In this document: positions 1-9,815 of the stretch, piece after piece
How positions within the stretch are numbered: the stretch's first letter is position 1
How the letters are laid out: each line of letters begins with the position of its first letter
Assembly (NCBI GenBank): GCA_024231905.1
Contig: JAAEQC010000178.1
Span: 42,049-106,048 of the forward strand
DNA length: 64,000 bases
From: a bacterium
GTDB taxonomy: Bacteria; Krumholzibacteriota; Krumholzibacteriia; LZORAL124-64-63
Direction: 5' to 3'
Translations under genes and position numbers: made by a program
The notes under the pieces: generated by a model
Seen by the model: only the letters and a program-made list of their open reading frames with translations
The model's database searches: none
What the model was told of the DNA's origin: nothing

Positions 1-1
1 C

Positions 2-1210
2 GTGGATGACAACCAGTCCAACAACGCCGACGACGCCCACCGCCTGGTGGACGTGGTGGACGCCAGCCCCTGGTTCACCAGTCCCACCGTGTGGCACGAG
101 AACCTGGACGCGGCCATCAACAACTGGGCCCTGCTGTCGGACTACAACAGCGGCGACAACGGCGACCTCTGGCCGGGCTTCTCCACGGCCAACGCCGGGG
201 CCACCGACTGGCTGCCGCCCCGGGACCGCACGAGCTTCAGCGACGCCACGATTCCCGGCGCGGGCACCTATGAGTGTGCCCCGTCCCTGATCTCCATCGA
301 CAACATCCAGATGGCGGGCGTGGACGTGACCTTCGACGTCACCGTCGGCCTCGACGCCGAACTGGGCCCGCTCTCGACCAATCCCGTATGGGACTTCGAG
401 GTCGACGACGATGGCTGGCAGTACTGCAACTCCAAGGTCCACCACGATTTCACCCAGTCCCAGAGCTGCACCGGCACCGGCGGCCTGTGGTTCGGCCAGA
501 CCGGCTGGGCCAACTGCGGCGGCAACGGCTACGGCAACAACTGGAACGACTACACCTGGGTGACCGTGGGCGTGGACGTCAACGCGGCGCCGTCGGTGGA
601 CATCACCCACCACTACAGCCTCGAGAACGGTTACGACTGGGCTTACATCGAGGTCCGCCCCGGCGGCCGACCCGACATCGCCTGGGTCACCATGGGCAGC
701 TTCACCGGCGTCGGTGTCTGCGCGACCCAGAATTACGTCATCCCGGCCGGCGTGTTGGCCATGGCGGACCCGGACGGCAACGGCTTCGGTCCTCTGGACA
801 TCCGCCTCCGCCTGCAGAGCGACACGTCCTACTCGCCCGAGGACGGCAACTACTGCGGCCTCGGCTGGTGGGTGGATTTCTTCGCCGTCCACCCGGCCTA
901 CCCGGCCGGCACCGAGATCCCCACCCTGGGCGCGGTGACGCGGCTCGAGGCCCCGTCGCCCAACCCGTTCAATCCGACGACGACCCTCAAGTACCACCTG
1001 CCTGCGGGCGCCCGTGACGTGAGCCTAACGGTCTTCGATCAGCGCGGCCGCCAGGTGCGCGAGCTGGACGTGGAGCGGACAGAGGGTTGGCACGAGGTCA
1101 TGTGGGACGGACGCGACGCAGCCGGCGGCCGGGTGGCCAGCGGTCTGTACTTCGCCCGCCTGCGCACGGACGACAGCACCGAGATCCAGAAGATGGCATT
1201 GGTCAAGTAA
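2..1210 (+). CDS. Secreted protein (5' end cut by window) with C-terminal FlgD-Ig/T9SS-like tail
   Basis: ORF open to window start; C-terminus SPNPFNPTTTLKYHLPAGARDVSLTVFDQRGRQVRELDVERTEGWHEVMWDGRDAAGGRVASGLYFARLRTDD...KMALVK is the typical FlgD-Ig-like sorting/anchor domain. Confidence 0.85.
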   Translation: MDDNQSNNADDAHRLVDVVDASPWFTSPTVWHENLDAAINNWALLSDYNSGDNGDLWPGFSTANAGATDWLPPRDRTSFSDATIPGAGTYECAPSLISIDNIQMAGVDVTFDVTVGLDAELGPLSTNPVWDFEVDDDGWQYCNSKVHHDFTQSQSCTGTGGLWFGQTGWANCGGNGYGNNWNDYTWVTVGVDVNAAPSVDITHHYSLENGYDWAYIEVRPGGRPDIAWVTMGSFTGVGVCATQNYVIPAGVLAMADPDGNGFGPLDIRLRLQSDTSYSPEDGNYCGLGWWVDFFAVHPAYPAGTEIPTLGAVTRLEAPSPNPFNPTTTLKYHLPAGARDVSLTVFDQRGRQVRELDVERTEGWHEVMWDGRDAAGGRVASGLYFARLRTDDSTEIQKMALVK

Positions 1211-1235
1211 GTCGACAGAGTCGACCTGTGGGAGA

Positions 1236-1267
1236 GCGCCCCCTGCTAAGGCGGGGGGCGTTTCTTT
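1236..1267 (+). terminator. Intrinsic terminator after the first CDS
   Basis: GCGCCCCCtgctaaggcGGGGGGCG followed by TTTCTTTGT. Confidence 0.7.
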
Positions 1268-1624
1268 GTCTGGACGGTAGTCAGGACGCCGAAAATCGAG
1301 CAATCTGATCCTGTTAAGCTGCAACGACCCACCGCCCTGGGGGAGGCGCCGTGGCCATGCGATCCGGACTACTCGCCCCGTGATCCTGTGTCTTGCCCTG
1401 GCCGGCTATTCCGAGGGCGGCCAATAGGATCGGGGTTCTCACGGGGGACTTCCGGGAACGTCGCTCCCGGGACGGTGGGAGCCGGTCCATGTCGAGCCAG
1501 CACCCGGTGCCTGGCAACGGCGGCGGATTGACCGTCCCGGCGGCGTGGGTTAGGTTCGTAGACTGGAAGGAACCGACACCGCGTCCGGATGACGCGCGAC
1601 CGAATCGCCCCGCACGGAGGGACC

Positions 1625-2236
1625 ATGAGCGAGTCCACACCCACCACCGGCCCCTGGCCGGACGCCGTCTTCCGCCTGCCCGCCTGGGTGGCGGAAGTCG
1701 CGGGTCCCGTCGGTGGCGTTTTCCCCACCGCCACCGACCGCATGGCGCTGGCTGTGGCCCTGGCGCGCCGCAACGCTGCCGAGGGCGGCGGTCCTTTCGG
1801 TGCGGCGGTCTTCACGGCTGACGAGGGCCGGCTCGTGGCTCCGGGCATGAACCTGGTGCTGCCGGCGGGCACGTCCATCGCCCACGCCGAGGTCGTGGCC
1901 CTGACCGTGGCCCAGCAGGCGGTCGGCGCTCATGATATGGACGACGGCGCCGGGACACGCTTCGAACTCGTCACCAGCGCGGCGCCATGCATTCAGTGCT
2001 TCGGAGCGGTGATCTGGTCGGGGGTGACGCGCCTGGTCTGCGGGGCGCGCAAAGAAGACGTGGAAGCCATCGGTTTCGACGAGGGCCCCGTGCCGGCCGA
2101 TTGGGTCGAACAACTCGAAAGCCGCGGCATCGCCGTCCAACGGGACGTGCTGCGCGACGAGGCCGCCGCCGTGCTGCGGGACTACGCGGCCAGCGGCGCG
2201 CCCATCTACAACGCGCGGCGCGGCGGGTCGGACTAG
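1625..2236 (+). CDS. Cytidine/deoxycytidylate-type zinc deaminase (guanine/tRNA-adenosine deaminase-like fold)
   Basis: Zn motifs HAEVVAL and PCIQC; ATG at 1625 (MSESTPTTG), within ORF 1589..2236. Confidence 0.8.
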   Translation: MSESTPTTGPWPDAVFRLPAWVAEVAGPVGGVFPTATDRMALAVALARRNAAEGGGPFGAAVFTADEGRLVAPGMNLVLPAGTSIAHAEVVALTVAQQAVGAHDMDDGAGTRFELVTSAAPCIQCFGAVIWSGVTRLVCGARKEDVEAIGFDEGPVPADWVEQLESRGIAVQRDVLRDEAAAVLRDYAASGAPIYNARRGGSD

Positions 2237-2508
2237 GACTTCTCGATCAAGCCCGCGGCGTGCAACGCCTCGACGAATTCCAGCAGATCCTTCGTGGCCT
2301 GGTCCGTGGGCACGTCGTATTCGGCCACCACGTCGGCCAGGATCGCTGCCAGGTCCTTCTTCCCGTCGAAGCGCCGCCAGATGAAGGCGCCCAGGCCGTC
2401 GAGCGAATGGGTGGTCTCGCCGTCCTGGGCCAGGATCACGAAGCCTTCGTCCACCTCGCGGACGGGGCACCCCTCCTGGGGTACGAGCACGTTTTCCAGT
2501 TCGAACAT
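2233..2508 (-). CDS. PqqD-like RiPP recognition element (peptide chaperone)
   Basis: MFELENVLVPQEGCPVREVDEGFVILAQDGETTHSLDGLGAFIWRRFDGKKDLAAILADVVAEYDVPTDQATKDLLEFVEALHAAGLIEKS, 91 aa; PqqD family pattern (LNxxGAxIWxxxDG...DVxxFLxxLxxxGLI). Confidence 0.85.
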   Translation of the reverse strand: MFELENVLVPQEGCPVREVDEGFVILAQDGETTHSLDGLGAFIWRRFDGKKDLAAILADVVAEYDVPTDQATKDLLEFVEALHAAGLIEKS

Positions 2509-2509
2509 C

Positions 2510-3394
2510 TCAATTACCTCGGTTCGGACCCGCTTCGGCCAATCCGAAGTGGGTGGCGATGGGTTGCCAGAAACCCGGATCCGGCAACAGTTCCAGGCGC
2601 AGGACCTCCGTGCGGTCCAGGAGCGAAGCCGCTGTGTCGAACATGGCCGGCACGGTGGCGTCGTCCGGGACCTGGTCCAGGCCCACGGGAGGGACGATCT
2701 CGGTGGACAGGGCGGCCACGGCTTCGGCGCGGCCCATGGGGGCGAGGGCGTGGCGGTCCGCCTGCTGCAGGACGAAGACTCCGGCCAGGGGAGCCCGGCC
2801 CGGACGCTTCTCCTTGAAGGTGCCGTTGAAGAGGGTGCCGACCACTTCGAGACCATCCTCGCCCTCTTCGACGAGGCTCATCTCGTCGCCGAGTACGTGG
2901 TGGTGGCAGCTGTTCACCGCGGCGGTGGACTTGCCCGACTCGGAGGGGCCCACGAAGAGGAACCCCTTGCCGCCGGCGATCACGGCGGAGGAGTGGATGA
3001 GGAAGCTCCGATCGCCGCGGGCCTGTCGGGCCGAGGTGTAGGCCTGATAGAGGATCTGTTCCCAGATGCGCATGAGGCGGCCGCGCAGGAGGGTGGCCTT
3101 GGCACGGATCTCGCCGCGACCGGCACCGGCGTCGTAGCGGCCGGTGATCAGGCCGCCGGCGATGTCGAAGCCACCGTCGCCCGTGAGGGTCTTGGTGGTC
3201 AGCAGGGAGTTGGGCAGTTCGGGCGTGTCCTCGTGGGTGACCATCTCGCAGCGGAGGTCGAGGTGGGCGTCCGTGTTGGCGGACGGTGCCCCGAACCAGC
3301 GTGTCAGGCCTTCGGCGAAGGGCGCCGGGACGCAGTCCAGGCCCAGGACCGTTCGGCCCACGGCGAAGTCGTATCTGGCCTGGGTGTCATCCAT
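2510..3394 (-). CDS. HPr kinase-related P-loop protein (HprK-rel type)
   Basis: Walker A GPSESGKSTAAV, HHHVLGDEM, LIHSSAV; stop lies 2 bp before the PqqD-like start. Confidence 0.75.
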   Translation of the reverse strand: MDDTQARYDFAVGRTVLGLDCVPAPFAEGLTRWFGAPSANTDAHLDLRCEMVTHEDTPELPNSLLTTKTLTGDGGFDIAGGLITGRYDAGAGRGEIRAKATLLRGRLMRIWEQILYQAYTSARQARGDRSFLIHSSAVIAGGKGFLFVGPSESGKSTAAVNSCHHHVLGDEMSLVEEGEDGLEVVGTLFNGTFKEKRPGRAPLAGVFVLQQADRHALAPMGRAEAVAALSTEIVPPVGLDQVPDDATVPAMFDTAASLLDRTEVLRLELLPDPGFWQPIATHFGLAEAGPNRGN

Positions 3395-3420
3395 CGTTCC
3401 GTCCCTCCGTCGGACGCGCC

Positions 3421-3873
3421 CTATTCCCGCCCCAGCCAGCGGCGCAATTTTTGTCGTAATCCTTGGCGGACACTGCGCCACAGGATGCCCGGCGGCGCCA
3501 GGGGCTGCGGCTCGGCGGCGTCCGCGGGCGGAACGCGGTCCACGACCACGCCCAGCACGTCGGCGCGGCGGAGCCAACCGCCGTCGATGTTGAAGTCGCC
3601 CTTCTCGTAGCACAGGGCGCGCGGCCCGGTCCCCAGGCACAGCAGCAGTCGGTGGGCCACCAGGCGTTCGTCCCTCAGGAAGACGACCACGTCGCCGATC
3701 CCGTAGTTGCGGCTCCGCGGCGAAACGATGGCCAGTTCCGATCCCACGGGGATGGACGGCGCCATGCTGCCGGTCAGCATGGGCAGATGCACGGTCCCGG
3801 GGAAATCCTCGCGACCGGTCAGCTTCCACCACGCATCCAGGAGTTTCTGTCGCTCGACCTGATCTGGCAACAC
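3421..3873 (-). CDS. S24/S26 (signal peptidase I-like) protease
   Basis: LTGSMAPSIPVGSELAIV (catalytic Ser), GDVVVFLRDERLVAHRLL, YEKGDFNIDGGWL. GTG start (VLPDQVERQKLL) preferred over ORF start at 3975 because of upstream GGGAG. Confidence 0.7.
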   Translation of the reverse strand: MLPDQVERQKLLDAWWKLTGREDFPGTVHLPMLTGSMAPSIPVGSELAIVSPRSRNYGIGDVVVFLRDERLVAHRLLLCLGTGPRALCYEKGDFNIDGGWLRRADVLGVVVDRVPPADAAEPQPLAPPGILWRSVRQGLRQKLRRWLGRE

Positions 3874-4004
3874 CGAACTCCCGGGCCGTGGTCGAGTCCA
3901 CCGGTGGACCGCCGCTCTTTCCGCTGGTACTTGGCGAACGGCGGGATCATAGTATGCATGCCGCGCGGAATCCACTACGCGGCCGCCCCGGAACGGAGGC
4001 CCCG

Positions 4005-5129
4005 GTGACGCCCACGGAATCGTTGCGCCAGCTGGTTCGCGCCTGGGCGGGAGTCGTCCCCGTGCCGACCGCGCCGCCGTCCGATCCGGGCGGCTTGTGG
4101 CGCTTGCTGTGGGACCATCACGTGGAAGCAGCCCTCGGTCCCCTCCTGCCGGCCGCGGCCCGCAACGAACACACGGACGCCGCCGTGGCCCAGGCCCGCG
4201 CCCGCACCACCCAGCTCCTGCTCGAACTGGAACGTCTGGCGCCGGCCCTGGAGGCTGCCGCCTGCCGGCCGGTGGTGCTCAAGGGCGCGGCCCTGGCCCT
4301 GAGCCATTACCGCGACCCGGCCGAGCGCTGGTTCGTGGACCTGGATGTGCTCGTGGCGCCGGACAAGGTCGACCGGGCCTGCGCGGCACTGGGCGAACTG
4401 GGATACCGCACCCTCGAGACCCATGTGCCGGTGAAGCTGTACGACGAGTTCCACCTGCATCGCATTCTGGAGGGTCCGGGCAATACCGTAGTGGAGATCC
4501 ACTGGGCCCTGACCCTGCCGGGTTCGGTGTATGCCTACGATACGGATGGCGTGCGCGAGCGGGCCTGCGAGGCCGCCCTCGGCGGCACCACCTGCCGCGT
4601 GGCCGCCCCCGAGGATCAGGTGCTTCACGCCGTGTACCAGCACGTGGCCGACGGCTACGCGGACCTGCGCCGGGTTCTCGATCTGGAACTGCTGAGCCGC
4701 TCCATGGACGAAACCGCCTGGCGCCGTGTAGCCGACTTGGCCGAGGCCGGCCGCATGAGCCGCCCGCTGGCCCTGTGGCTGGACGTGGCCGCGTCCATCC
4801 TGGGCCGGCCGGTGAAGGACGACCTCTGGATCCACTCGCCCCTGTGGCCCCGCGCCCGCCGGGCCGTGGCCAACCTGAACGTGGCCGACGGATGCCTCTC
4901 CCGCCGCGCCACCACCACCCCGGGCTACGTGGAATTCCTGCACCTCTTGCTGGTGCCCGGCCGCAGCCGCTGGCGCGAGCTGTGGCGCGCCCTGGTGCCC
5001 GACGACGAGCGGGTGGTGGGGGCGGGGCACGTGCCGGGTCCCTTGGGGGGATGGCCGGGGCGCATCCGGGCCGGGTTGCACAACGGGCGTGACCTGGTGC
5101 GGGTGGCGTGGGTGGCTTGTCGGGGCTGA
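4005..5129 (+). CDS. Nucleotidyltransferase family protein (PF14907-like)
   Basis: VVLKGAALALSHYRDPAERWFVDLDVLV and ...VVEIHWAL. GTG start preceded by GGAGG; alternative ATG at 3954. Confidence 0.75.
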   Translation: MTPTESLRQLVRAWAGVVPVPTAPPSDPGGLWRLLWDHHVEAALGPLLPAAARNEHTDAAVAQARARTTQLLLELERLAPALEAAACRPVVLKGAALALSHYRDPAERWFVDLDVLVAPDKVDRACAALGELGYRTLETHVPVKLYDEFHLHRILEGPGNTVVEIHWALTLPGSVYAYDTDGVRERACEAALGGTTCRVAAPEDQVLHAVYQHVADGYADLRRVLDLELLSRSMDETAWRRVADLAEAGRMSRPLALWLDVAASILGRPVKDDLWIHSPLWPRARRAVANLNVADGCLSRRATTTPGYVEFLHLLLVPGRSRWRELWRALVPDDERVVGAGHVPGPLGGWPGRIRAGLHNGRDLVRVAWVACRG

Positions 5130-5137
5130 GGCGGCGG

Positions 5138-7600
5138 TCACTTCAGCAGGGTCAGGCGATGGGCTCGCACCGTTCCGCCGGCCTCCAACCGCACCAGATA
5201 CACGCCCGAGGAGACCACGCGATCGCGGTAGTCGCGACCGTGCCACGCGATCTCGTGAGTACCGGCTGCGAAGCTTCGATCCGCCAGGCGGGCGACGAAA
5301 CGGCCATTGGGCGCGTAGACGACCAGGCGCACGGGACCGGGTCGTTTCAGTGAGAACGAGATCTTGGCCAACGCGTTGGCGGGATTGGGCACGATCTCCA
5401 ATACAGGGAGCGCTACACCGGAGGCGTCGCCCGTCGGCTCCGACTCGGCCAGCAGGAGCGACCGTCCCTCCGGATCGACCAGACGGAGTTTGTAGGCAAC
5501 CGCAGCGGAGCCGGGACGGTCATCCACGATCAAGTGCTCGCCCTCGACCGCCGGCCGCCAGCCGACGGGCTCCAGCGCCTGCCCCGGCAGGAGGCGCAAG
5601 ACCTCGAAGCTCTGACCCGGGTGATCGAACAGGGAGGACCACGTCACTCGGATCGCTGCACCGTCCCGTTCGCACCGGAACGCCGCTACCGCGGTCGGAA
5701 CCGTGTCATGACAGTCGAGCGGGATGAGAGAGCCGTAGGACAGAAACAGCTGCTCGCCGGCCACCAGGGCGTAGGCGATCTCAGGATCCCAGTATCCACC
5801 GATCCGCGTGAGGTATCCATCGGCGGCCACGTCCAGGACCGTCAATCCGACCGTGGTCGTCACGTAGACCCGGTTTTCTGTGGCCTCGACGGATCGGATC
5901 CCGGGGAGGTCGTCGAACTCTCCTACCAGGATCGGATTCGCCACGTCGGTGATGTCGTGGACTCGCAGGAGTTCGCCGCTGGCCGTGAGGATCCTGTTCG
6001 GCCCGAGGCCGACCAGGCGGGAGCAGACCGGCAACGGATTGGACACTTCCAACGGTGACAGGGGATCCGTCATGTCGAAGGAGCGAAGAGTGCGGTCCAG
6101 GATGAAGAGACGATCACCGACTCGGCGCAGGGAACCTGCGGGCAGATCGGGGTGGCTCGCCAGGATTCGCCAATTCGCGGGTTCATTCGCATCGTAGACG
6201 TCGAGTCCGCCAGTTCGCCGGCTGACCAGGACAACGTCGTCCCAGGCGAGCAGGTCCTCGATATTCGAGACGTTCCACGAATCCGCTGTCCCGAACTCCG
6301 TCGGATCGGAAATGTCGATACAGCGACCCGGGTAGCCTTCCACGTACGCGTGGTTCTTGACGATCCAGAAAACGTCTGCGAAAGCGCAATTCTCCGAGTG
6401 GCGGTCCAGGCGGACGGGAGACTCGCCCGAGACATCATAGGTATCCAGGTACCAGCCGCCGCAGTCGCCGGGGTCGCCGTACCAAGGTCGTTCATTCAGC
6501 AGGAACACCGACGCGCCGTGGACCCGGGCCGCGCGGGCGTTCAGGGACCCATGTCGCGGCCATCGGCTGGCGCCCTCTCCGATGGAGTCGACCGCTATGA
6601 CCCGTTCACCGACCCGCAGGAGGCCGAGGTCCGGCCAGGCTGTAAGCGGGTACGACATGAGTTTGAGGTCGGCTTCGACGAGCGAGACCGGATCATCCGA
6701 CATGCTGCCGGTGTGGCCGAGATAGGTTGTACGGGCTCCGTCCGTGGAGATGATCAGGAGATCGTCATTCCATGGGGCCATCCGCGCGAAAAACTGGTCG
6801 GGAGACACGTGGTACTCGCCCCAGCCGGGTCCACCTTCGCCAACAGCGAAATGGGCCACGAAGGCGTTTCCGAACGAGCGGGTGGTCGCCGAATAGGTCG
6901 CCCCGCGCAGGACAAAATGATCCCCCCAGGGCAGGACCTGCTGCAGGTAGACGCCGTCGTCCGTCGGGAACGGCACGGTATTGGTAATCTTCGTGATCGC
7001 GAGATCGGGCCCGCTGTTCAGGTCGACGGACCAGAGAGCGCTACGTTTGCTGATCAGGTAATTTCCCGCGGTCGTCGTGAAGACTACGTGATCGCCGTTC
7101 ATGACGATCGAGCATTCGTCCCATGATGCTCCGTGCTCAGCGCTGCCCAGGAGGACCGGTTCGAGTGGGTCGCTCACGTCGTAGAGCAGAAAGGACGCCC
7201 CCGCTACGACGGCGATCCGGTGGCCGGAGCCCGTGAGTTCGACCGCACCGGTCGTGGTGATTCCGCCGTATTGAGTCAGGGACGGAAGCGCGTACAGGTT
7301 GATCCGGTTGTTGGTGCCGGCGACCAGGGTCGTACCCGAGATGTGCAGGGACGTGGCCCCATTGGTACGGCTTGCTACGTAGGTCGGAGAGGGGTCCGAA
7401 GTGAGATCGAGGATTCGGAGCTCGCTGGCAGTCGACAAGACTACCAGTTCACCGAATCTCCCGGTTGCGCTTACCGTGCCGATGTCGAAAAAGTAGGAGG
7501 CGGATTCGTCGCCGAAATCGGTGCATTCGGTGCCCGTCGCTTCCCCGAGCACGATCGCCATGACCAGCGGAATCAACGACATCAGATACGGTCTCTTCAT
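5138..7600 (-). CDS. Secreted beta-propeller (LVIVD-like) protein with C-terminal FlgD-Ig-like tail
   Basis: Signal MKRPYLMSLIPLVMAIVLGEATG; repeated 'LRILDLTSDPSPTYVAS', 'FDMTDPLSPLEVSNP', 'VHDITDVANPILVGEF'; C-term EIVPNPANALAKISFSLKRPGPVRLVVYAPNGRFV...LLK. Confidence 0.8.
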   Translation of the reverse strand: MKRPYLMSLIPLVMAIVLGEATGTECTDFGDESASYFFDIGTVSATGRFGELVVLSTASELRILDLTSDPSPTYVASRTNGATSLHISGTTLVAGTNNRINLYALPSLTQYGGITTTGAVELTGSGHRIAVVAGASFLLYDVSDPLEPVLLGSAEHGASWDECSIVMNGDHVVFTTTAGNYLISKRSALWSVDLNSGPDLAITKITNTVPFPTDDGVYLQQVLPWGDHFVLRGATYSATTRSFGNAFVAHFAVGEGGPGWGEYHVSPDQFFARMAPWNDDLLIISTDGARTTYLGHTGSMSDDPVSLVEADLKLMSYPLTAWPDLGLLRVGERVIAVDSIGEGASRWPRHGSLNARAARVHGASVFLLNERPWYGDPGDCGGWYLDTYDVSGESPVRLDRHSENCAFADVFWIVKNHAYVEGYPGRCIDISDPTEFGTADSWNVSNIEDLLAWDDVVLVSRRTGGLDVYDANEPANWRILASHPDLPAGSLRRVGDRLFILDRTLRSFDMTDPLSPLEVSNPLPVCSRLVGLGPNRILTASGELLRVHDITDVANPILVGEFDDLPGIRSVEATENRVYVTTTVGLTVLDVAADGYLTRIGGYWDPEIAYALVAGEQLFLSYGSLIPLDCHDTVPTAVAAFRCERDGAAIRVTWSSLFDHPGQSFEVLRLLPGQALEPVGWRPAVEGEHLIVDDRPGSAAVAYKLRLVDPEGRSLLLAESEPTGDASGVALPVLEIVPNPANALAKISFSLKRPGPVRLVVYAPNGRFVARLADRSFAAGTHEIAWHGRDYRDRVVSSGVYLVRLEAGGTVRAHRLTLLK

Positions 7601-7691
7601 GGCCTGCTCCCGCAACACGAGCGATAGTGCAGTCGAGATAGATAGGCCATGATGATACCACATCCGCACAGGCGATCTCAAACCGGGCGGC

Positions 7692-8729
7692 TCAGTCCTC
7701 CAACTCGCTCGCCACATCCACCAACCGCGTCGTATCCCCCTCGTATCCAGTCACCGCGAACTGGAATCCGGGCTGCAGGGCGTAGGCGCCCACCCGCCCC
7801 TTGCGGTTCACGGCCAGGTACCCCACCTGCACGTCGCGCCATTGGGGATTCTTGCGGACGATCCTCGCCACGCCTTCGCGGCAGGCCTCCTCGGGGGTGG
7901 CGCCCTGGCGCATGAGCTCGACGATGAGGAAGCTGCCCACGGTCTTCATGACCTCTTCGCCCACGCCCGTGGCTGCGGCAGCGCCCACCTCGTCGTCCAC
8001 GAAGAGGGCGGCGCCGATGATGGGGCTGTCGCCCACGCGGCCGTGCATCTTGTAGGCCAGGCCGCTGGTGGTGCAGGCGCCGGACAGGTGGCCGGACCGG
8101 TCCACCGCGAGCATGGAGATGGTGTCGTGACCGGACGCGCGTTCCAGGGCCGGGTTCGAGGGACGCGACCAGGGCTCGTACTTGGCGGTCTTCAGCCACT
8201 CCTGCCAGTCGGCGCGGGCCTTGTCTGTCAGGAGGTCTTGGCGGAGGAAGCCCTGGGTGTCGGCGAAGCGCCGGGCGCCCTCGCCCACGAGCATCACGTG
8301 GGGCGTCTCTTCCATGACCTTCCGAGCCACACTGATGGGGTGCATGCATTCCTGGAGGAAGGCCACCGACCCGGCGTTGCCCGTCTCGTCCATGATGCAG
8401 GAATCGAGGGTGACGTGACCTTCCCGGTCCGGGCGACCGCCGTAGCCCACGCTCGTCACCTCGGGGTCGGCCTCGGCCACGCGCACGCCCTGTTCTACGG
8501 CGTCCAGGGCCCGGCCGCCTGCGTCGAGCACCTGCCAGGCCCGGTCGTTGGCGGGCACGCCGTGGCGCCAGGTGCTGATGACCACCGGGTGGCGGGAGGG
8601 GAGGGCGTCGTCGTCCCACATCTCGGCCGGCAGTTGGGTGGCCGCCGGCTGGTCCTGGGCCAGGGCCCGGGTGCCCAGAGCGGTCAGTCCGGCACTAGCT
8701 CCGATCAGGAAATCGCGTCGGGTCGTCAT
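7692..8729 (-). CDS. N4-(beta-N-acetylglucosaminyl)-L-asparaginase / isoaspartyl peptidase family (Ntn hydrolase), Tat-exported
   Basis: Tat signal MTTRRDFLIGASAGLTALGTRALA; GHDTISMLAVDRSGHLSGACTTSGLAYKMHGRVGDSPIIGAALFVDDEVGAAAATGVGEE with catalytic Thr. Confidence 0.9.
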   Translation of the reverse strand: MTTRRDFLIGASAGLTALGTRALAQDQPAATQLPAEMWDDDALPSRHPVVISTWRHGVPANDRAWQVLDAGGRALDAVEQGVRVAEADPEVTSVGYGGRPDREGHVTLDSCIMDETGNAGSVAFLQECMHPISVARKVMEETPHVMLVGEGARRFADTQGFLRQDLLTDKARADWQEWLKTAKYEPWSRPSNPALERASGHDTISMLAVDRSGHLSGACTTSGLAYKMHGRVGDSPIIGAALFVDDEVGAAAATGVGEEVMKTVGSFLIVELMRQGATPEEACREGVARIVRKNPQWRDVQVGYLAVNRKGRVGAYALQPGFQFAVTGYEGDTTRLVDVASELED

Positions 8730-9080
8730 AGTCGGCCTCCCGGTTCCGGGTTCGGGGAAGTCCGCATGGTAGCAGATCCCGGTGGGAGAGAGAAGGTTGT
8801 GGCGGCGCAGCGCCCCTGGTCATGGCCGGTACCCGTTCTATCGCCGGTGTCCGCGGTGGATGTTATCGGGGGGACGTGAAGGGGAGTGTCGCGAATTCGA
8901 CTCGACACGATTTCTTGACATAAAACGGAACTGTGGCGCATGAAACATCGCGCCGCCGCATTTTATGATAGAAATACTCCGGAATATCCGGTATGGTGGA
9001 TAAGTTGAGCCCAAGAGGTCTGATCACGTGTTCGCCTCGATCGACCCGCGTCACGAGCTTGACATTCAGGGGGACTCGCC

Positions 9081-9683
9081 ATGCCGTATCGCTTCCGTAT
9101 CCTCGCTCTCGTCGCCTTGCTGAGTCTTGCCGGAGCCGCTCCGGTCCTGGCCCAATGCACCATTTCCGGCAACATCTCCGCCGCGCCCAGCGGTGATCCG
9201 GGCCTGCCTGCCTGGACCTACACGGTGACCGTCACCTGGGATACCGACGTCCAGTTCGCTCTGAGCCATCTGGACCTGCTCATTGATCCGGTGGGGGGCA
9301 CTTGTGGCTGCACCGACATCCAGTCCGCCTTGACGTTGCTGAATCCGGCGGGCAGTTCCGACGGCGAGGGCGGCTGCACGGTGGATTACGACCAGTTCCT
9401 GGAATGCGGAGGGGATCCGAGCATCCCCGGCGTGGACGGTATCCTGCTCAAGTTCGAGCCCATCGAGGAAGGCTGCGAGCCCGGCACCACCGGCACCGCC
9501 GTCCTCGTCTTCCACTCGGATATAGCGCCTGTTCCGGTGGACGGGGATATCCTGAGCCTCGTGGACAAGTTCGCCAACGAGTACTGCTTCGGGAACCTCT
9601 CGGGTGAATTTCCCGGTCTGGCCTGCAATCCGGTGTCTGGAGAGGATACGGCTTGGGGGTCGGTGAAGGGGCTGTATCGGTAG
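9081..9683 (+). CDS. Secreted protein of unknown function, Cys-rich
   Basis: Signal peptide MPYRFRILALVALLSLAGAAPVLA; several Cys pairs (CGCTDIQ, GGCTVDY, LACNP). Confidence 0.7.
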   Translation: MPYRFRILALVALLSLAGAAPVLAQCTISGNISAAPSGDPGLPAWTYTVTVTWDTDVQFALSHLDLLIDPVGGTCGCTDIQSALTLLNPAGSSDGEGGCTVDYDQFLECGGDPSIPGVDGILLKFEPIEEGCEPGTTGTAVLVFHSDIAPVPVDGDILSLVDKFANEYCFGNLSGEFPGLACNPVSGEDTAWGSVKGLYR

Positions 9684-9815
9684 GAACTCCGAGCTTCGTT
9701 TCGATGGGCGCCGCTCCGGGTGGGGCGGCGCTCATGTGTCCGGCGCGCGGGTAGCCGACCGTTTGGCGAGGAACTAGAAGATGATAACCGCTGCCACGCA
9801 GGCTATCTTCCGCCC

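Noticed and set aside
8915-8950. TTGACA at 8915-8920 as promoter of the 9081 gene
   Set aside because: Good -35 match but no convincing -10 at 16-18 bp; left uncalled.
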